The translations under genes and the position numbers were made by a program. 6,003 nt of DNA from Thermoplasmata archaeon (GTDB taxonomy: Archaea > Thermoplasmatota > Thermoplasmata > UBA184). The notes beneath the pieces were generated by a model. That model was not told the DNA's origin, searched no databases, and saw only the letters and a program-made list of their open reading frames with translations. This document shows positions 5,653 to 6,003 of this stretch, piece by piece (the stretch's first letter is position 1; every line of letters starts with the position of its first letter). The stretch lies in contig JASHXN010000048.1 in the NCBI GenBank assembly GCA_030043505.1, positions 1 to 6,003 of the forward strand. Reading direction: 5' to 3'.

Positions 5653-6003
5653 TCAAGGGTTCTTGCGGTACGGGTCGCTCTTTTCGGAGTCGGCCGGCGT
5701 CTCTTCCCAGGGCGCAGGCCCGGCGGCCGGGGCCGCGGCGGCGGGGGCGGCGACGGCCGGCGCCGGCGCGATCGGCCGGGGCGGCTTCGGGGCTCGTCCG
5801 CGCTCCCAGAAGAACAACGCGAATCCTACGACCGCGAGCAGGGCCAGGGCGGCGAGGGCAAAGTAGGTCGTCGGGAACGAAGCGGGCGAGGTCGCGGCGA
5901 GGGCGGTGAACCGCACCGTGGCGTTGTGCTCGACGGGGGAGGTGCCGGCCCCGTGCGAAGGGGAGGCGTTGTAGCCGGCGGCGCTCGCGACCCAGTTGTA
6001 GTT
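5653..6003 (-). CDS. C-terminal end of a membrane-anchored surface protein (N-terminus outside window)
   Basis: The frame is open to the window edge, giving 116 residues of C-terminus. A GTG at 5916 could be read as a start but lies in the middle of a domain, so it is internal. Residues 1-35 form the end of an extracellular beta-rich repeat, with Y-N-W-V near its start, then G-Y-N-A-S-P-S-H-G and a closing strand V-R-F-T. I associate this pattern with large repeated-domain surface proteins of Thermoplasmatota. Two NxS/T sequons (N12-A-S, N27-A-T) fit an extracellular, N-glycosylated location. One transmembrane helix follows (about 46-66, T-Y-F-A-L-A-A-L ending F-F-W-E-R-G-R), with Arg after it, placing the tail inside. 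The roughly 50-residue tail is Pro/Ala-rich and ends in acidic and basic residues. The stop is 22 bases before the channel's GTG, so the genes may be co-transcribed. The ectodomain's function cannot be seen here. Confidence 0.75.
   Translation of the reverse strand, partial: NYNWVASAAGYNASPSHGAGTSPVEHNATVRFTALAATSPASFPTTYFALAALALLAVVGFALFFWERGRAPKPPRPIAPAPAVAAPAAAAPAAGPAPWEETPADSEKSDPYRKNP

Noticed and set aside
5142..5909. Plus-strand frame of 255 codons opposite the channel N-terminus and the surface protein
   Set aside because: It is Arg/Gly/Glu-rich with no family pattern, antisense to the channel helices and the surface anchor.
5653..5916. Small complete gene of 87 codons starting at GTG 5916
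   Set aside because: The frame continues without a stop to the window edge and the upstream residues form part of the same extracellular repeat, so the GTG is an internal Val.

Overview
The window is very GC-rich and gene-dense, and it looks archaeal. Three short A/T-containing boxes (TTTTATG, TTTATC and CCTTAAGG) lie about 26 to 32 bases upstream of good start codons. This is where an archaeal TATA box sits when the mRNA has little or no 5' leader. An internal operon gene instead has a Shine-Dalgarno-like site. The minus strand also carries the end of a surface protein whose extracellular repeat (GY-x-ASPS-x-G pattern, NxS/T sequons, one C-terminal membrane anchor) resembles the large surface proteins of high-GC Thermoplasmatota. 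That lineage is my best guess, inferred from style and not proven.

Layout. 1-378 (+) is the 3' part of a HAD-type phosphatase gene. 388-663 (-) is a small, probably beta-barrel protein convergent with it. 664-807 is a divergent promoter region. 808-1476 (+) encodes a six-helix acetate/succinate transporter-family protein (GPR1/FUN34/YaaH). 1575-1844 (+) encodes a MoaD/ThiS-like, ubiquitin-fold protein ending in Gly-Gly. It is followed 39 bases later by 1884-3017 (+), a cytoplasmic Asp-box (BNR) beta-propeller protein; the two are probably co-transcribed.

From 3048 to the right edge all genes are on the minus strand, in the transcription order: surface-anchored protein (6003-5653, N-terminus outside the window), six-helix ion channel with a cytoplasmic RCK/TrkA-N domain (5630-4365), unrecognised 184-residue soluble protein (4353-3799), and a membrane protein with a duplicated E-x-T-E-V-V-V motif (3755-3048). 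Gaps of 22, 11 and 43 bases suggest one operon devoted to the cell envelope and ion transport.

The most unusual points are two. The channel has the pore sequence T-N-G-S-G where potassium channels have T-V-G-Y-G, and its RCK domain has lost most of the nucleotide-binding glycines. The other point is the pairing of a ubiquitin-like modifier with a beta-propeller. There is no intergenic stretch over 300 bases; the largest (664-807 and 1477-1574) hold promoters and a candidate terminator. I see no tRNA, rRNA, CRISPR array or insertion sequence.
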